Positions 7,579-9,909 of a DNA stretch of 9,909 nucleotides are shown one piece after another. This DNA is from JAKEHA01 sp035687255 (GTDB taxonomy: Bacteria > Krumholzibacteriota > Krumholzibacteriia > WVZY01 > JAKEHA01): NCBI GenBank assembly GCA_035687255.1, contig DASRYI010000414.1, positions 1 through 9,909 of the forward strand, read 5' to 3'. A program made the position numbers and the translations under genes. The notes beneath the pieces were generated by a model. That model saw nothing but the letters and a program-made list of their open reading frames with translations. It did not search any database and had not been told where the DNA came from. The number at the start of each line of letters is the position of its first letter. The first letter of the stretch is position 1.

Positions 7579-9726
7579 ATGGCCAAGAAGTCCCATTCCA
7601 GACGCGCCGCATCCGCGGCTCCCAAACCGGCAAAAGCCGCCGTCGATTCCGCCAGCGTGGCGACGCCCTTCCGCTGGAAGAACCGCGCGGACTGGACGGA
7701 CGTCGCCATCGTGTTTGCGGTGGCGGTCGCCCTGCGCGTGGCCTTCTTCTTTCTGAACAAGGCCTTCAATCCCACGTTCCGCTTCCCCATCATGGACTCG
7801 CTCTATCACCACGAGTGGGCCCTCGACCTCGTCAATGGCGGAACCCGCGGGACCGATGCGTTCTTTCGTGGCCCCCTGTACCCGTACTTCCTCGCGCTGC
7901 TGTACAAGCTGAGCGGCAACAGCATCGCCTTCGCGATTTTCATCCAGCACATCATTGGATCGTTCACGGCGGTCTTCATCTACCTCACCGCGCGCGACCT
8001 GTTTTCGCGCCGCGTGGCACTGATTGCCGGGCTCACCACGGCGCTGTACTGGGTGCTCGTGTACATGGAAGGCGACCTCCTGTTGGAGACCACGTTCATC
8101 TTCCTGAACACGCTGTGCATGTATCTGCTGCTGCGCGCCATGAAGACGCACCGATTGTGGCTGTTCGCGGCGGGAGGGTTCGTTCTGGGGCTCGCCACCA
8201 TCGACCGCCCCAGCATCATGGTGTTCTTCGTCGCGGTGCCCATCGCCATCTATCTCGCCGCACGCCAGCGTCCGGCGGGAACCCGGGGGTGGATCACACG
8301 CACGCTGGTGACGGCCCTGTGCTGCGCGATCCCCATCGCGCCGGTGATGATCCGCAACTATGTGGTGGCGAAAGCCATTGTTCCCATCGGCGCGTCCGGC
8401 GGCGTCAACTTCTGGATCGGCAACAATCCCAACTCCGACGGTTCCACCGCCATCGTGCCGGGGACGCGCGCCGACTGGTGGGGCGGCTACAACGACGCCA
8501 TTGCCATCGCGGAAAAGGACATGGGCCACAAGCTCACGCTGGCGGAAGTGTCGGACTACTACTTCCGCAGGGGCGAACAGTTCATCCGCGAGCACCCCGA
8601 CGAGGCGTGGCCGCTCATGTGGAAGAAATTCCGCATATACTGGGGCGCGGGTGAACGCGCCAACGACAAGTACATCTACTTCTTCTGGCATCTGGCCAAG
8701 ATGACCTACGTGCCGTTGCCCGGGTTCTGGCTGATTGCGCCGCTGGCGTTTCTGGGTGCCGTACTGCTGTGGCGCCGCCGCGCCGAGCTCGCCATGTTCT
8801 ACCTCTTCGTGCTGGTGTATTCGCTGGGCGTCATCGCGTTCTTCGTGAACGCGCGTTTCCGCCTTCCCATCATGCCCGTGATGACGTTGTTCTCGGCGTA
8901 TGCATGCGTGTATCTGGTCGACGCATACCGCCACAAATCGTTCACCCTGGTGAAGGCGCTCTTGATTCTCGCGCCCGCCGCCCTGTTCGTGAACTCCGAC
9001 TACCTGTACCAGAAGCAGATGCGGGCCTATTCGGACGCGTTCTCCAATTTCACGCTGGGTAACGCATACCTGAAGATGGGGCTCAAGGGCACCGCGCTGG
9101 CGCACTACACGCGTGCGGACGAAATCAGCCAGGAATACCCGACGCCCGCCTACAACCTCATCAAACGCGACGTGGATTACAACCTGGGAACGCTGTTGTG
9201 GGAGCAGGGCATGTGCTCGCGCGCCATCGAGGTGCTCGCGCGCGTGGGCGGCAGCGACGACGAGGCCATGCACGCGCTCGATTGCATGGGCGACTGCTAC
9301 CTGCAGCGCAAGGACGTGGAGCACGCGCGCCAGGTGTACCAGCAGATGGCCTCCATCTCCCCGCGCGATGAACGGTCGATTACCGGGCTGGCGCGCGTGG
9401 CGGCGCTCTCCGGTGATCTGGCAGGCGCCGAGAAGATGCTGAGCGAGATCGTCGATCCCACGCAGACCGTCTATCCACCCGCGTACGTGGCGCTGGCGGA
9501 AGTGCAGCGCGCGGAGGGAAAACTCGACGACGCCATCAAGAGCTACCGCAACATCGCCACCATGGACGGCTACGAACGCACCGGCTTCATTGCACTGGCC
9601 GAGATCTACCGCAAGAAAGGCGACTACGCCTCCGCGATGGACGCGGCCAACCAGGCCATGCTGCATTCGCCCCCCGGTGACGCCGAAGTGCGCGACCTCC
9701 TCAATCTCATCCACATGCACCGATGA
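7579..9726 (+). CDS. GT-C membrane glycosyltransferase (PMT-2/ArnT-like) fused to TPR repeats
   Basis: This is a 715-residue two-part protein. Residues about 36-470 form a polytopic membrane domain of some 10-11 helices. It shows features of the dolichyl-phosphate-mannose mannosyltransferase/ArnT (GT39, PMT-2) group: an acidic residue (Asp73) in the first outer loop, then RGPLYPYFLALLYKL from Arg97, and RFRLPIMP before the last helices. Such enzymes move a sugar from a polyprenyl-phosphate carrier to an acceptor outside the cytoplasmic membrane. A loop of about 100 residues (about 265-370) with IGNNP is probably external. Residues about 488-712 form roughly six TPR units, which usually bind protein partners. 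Donor and acceptor are unknown. The start at 7579 (MAKKSHSRRA) gives a basic cytoplasmic N-terminus; an in-frame ATG at 7546 would add 11 residues and cannot be excluded. The TGA overlaps the next ATG. Confidence 0.85.
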   Translation: MAKKSHSRRAASAAPKPAKAAVDSASVATPFRWKNRADWTDVAIVFAVAVALRVAFFFLNKAFNPTFRFPIMDSLYHHEWALDLVNGGTRGTDAFFRGPLYPYFLALLYKLSGNSIAFAIFIQHIIGSFTAVFIYLTARDLFSRRVALIAGLTTALYWVLVYMEGDLLLETTFIFLNTLCMYLLLRAMKTHRLWLFAAGGFVLGLATIDRPSIMVFFVAVPIAIYLAARQRPAGTRGWITRTLVTALCCAIPIAPVMIRNYVVAKAIVPIGASGGVNFWIGNNPNSDGSTAIVPGTRADWWGGYNDAIAIAEKDMGHKLTLAEVSDYYFRRGEQFIREHPDEAWPLMWKKFRIYWGAGERANDKYIYFFWHLAKMTYVPLPGFWLIAPLAFLGAVLLWRRRAELAMFYLFVLVYSLGVIAFFVNARFRLPIMPVMTLFSAYACVYLVDAYRHKSFTLVKALLILAPAALFVNSDYLYQKQMRAYSDAFSNFTLGNAYLKMGLKGTALAHYTRADEISQEYPTPAYNLIKRDVDYNLGTLLWEQGMCSRAIEVLARVGGSDDEAMHALDCMGDCYLQRKDVEHARQVYQQMASISPRDERSITGLARVAALSGDLAGAEKMLSEIVDPTQTVYPPAYVALAEVQRAEGKLDDAIKSYRNIATMDGYERTGFIALAEIYRKKGDYASAMDAANQAMLHSPPGDAEVRDLLNLIHMHR

Positions 9727-9909
9727 GCGGACGCCATCGCCGTAACACCACGCCGCACATCTTCGGCGTCATTGACGCCGGCACCAACTCCATCAAACTG
9801 ACCGTCGCCACGGTATCCAACGGGCGTGTGAAGACGCTCCACTTTGCGCGCGCGGGAACACGGCTGGGCGAGGGACTGGCGAAGACCGGACGCCTGCAGG
9901 CGCGCGCCG
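9723..9909 (+). CDS. Ppx/GppA-family phosphatase (5' end only)
   Basis: Sixty-two codons are visible before the window ends. After a basic, Thr-containing leader, the sequence has IDAGTNSIKLTVA (residues 17-29), the phosphate-1 loop of the actin/Hsp70-fold exopolyphosphatase and guanosine-pentaphosphate phosphatase family, and then GTRLGEGLAKTGRL (46-59), where the family usually has a T-R-L-G-E/x-G-L stretch. These enzymes cleave terminal phosphate from polyphosphate or from pppGpp, and the visible part cannot tell which. The ATG overlaps the TGA of the glycosyltransferase gene (ATGA at 9723-9726), so the two are in one operon and probably translationally coupled. The rest of the gene lies outside the window. 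Confidence 0.88.
   Translation, partial: MSGRHRRNTTPHIFGVIDAGTNSIKLTVATVSNGRVKTLHFARAGTRLGEGLAKTGRLQARA

Noticed and set aside
7570..9720. A 716-codon open frame on the minus strand lying opposite the glycosyltransferase gene
   Set aside because: Its translation is rich in His, Arg, Gly, Gln and Val, with no recognisable domain or membrane pattern. Long antisense open frames are expected opposite GC-rich genes. The plus-strand frame has clear helices, TPRs and family motifs.

Overview
This window is ordinary bacterial chromosome, visibly GC-rich, with no mobile elements, rRNA, tRNA or CRISPR that I can see. It carries most of an F-type ATP synthase operon, a histidine kinase facing it, and the start of a divergent operon joining a membrane glycosyltransferase/TPR protein to a Ppx/GppA-family phosphatase. 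I cannot name the organism. A full atpE-F-H-A-G-D-C gene order with a short, one-domain epsilon subunit, beside a GT-C/TPR fusion, would fit a GC-rich lineage of the wider Fibrobacteres-Chlorobi-Bacteroidetes (FCB) group or a related uncultured phylum. That is inference with low confidence.

Region 1 (1-5584, + strand): the 3' end of atpE (c subunit), a 119-nt spacer with an imperfect inverted repeat, then atpF (b), atpH (delta), atpA (alpha), atpG (gamma), atpD (beta) and atpC (epsilon), packed with gaps of 3-26 nt. All catalytic motifs expected of an active F1 are present. The operon ends in a strong GAAA-loop hairpin terminator 23 nt after atpC. Oddities are the 90-residue epsilon without its inhibitory C-terminal domain, a gamma subunit with an insertion, and a beta subunit with an N-terminal extension.

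Region 2 (5609-7333, - strand): a soluble GAF-PAS-HisKA-HATPase_c sensor kinase, convergent with the ATP operon and sharing its terminator. No response regulator is visible next to it.

Region 3 (7334-7578): a divergent control region. It holds a good sigma-54-like -24/-12 match for the kinase, a 62-nt GC-rich nested dyad, and an extended -10 sigma-70-like promoter with a start-proximal hairpin for the rightward operon.

Region 4 (7579-9909, + strand): a PMT-2/ArnT-like GT-C membrane glycosyltransferase fused to about six TPR units, whose stop codon overlaps (ATGA) the start of a Ppx/GppA-family phosphatase that runs off the window.

The genes form three transcription units: energy conversion, signal sensing, and a two-gene envelope glycosylation/phosphatase unit. 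I see no compelling evidence for a wholly new system. The most interesting material is the divergent control region, the short epsilon and the GT-TPR/Ppx pairing.
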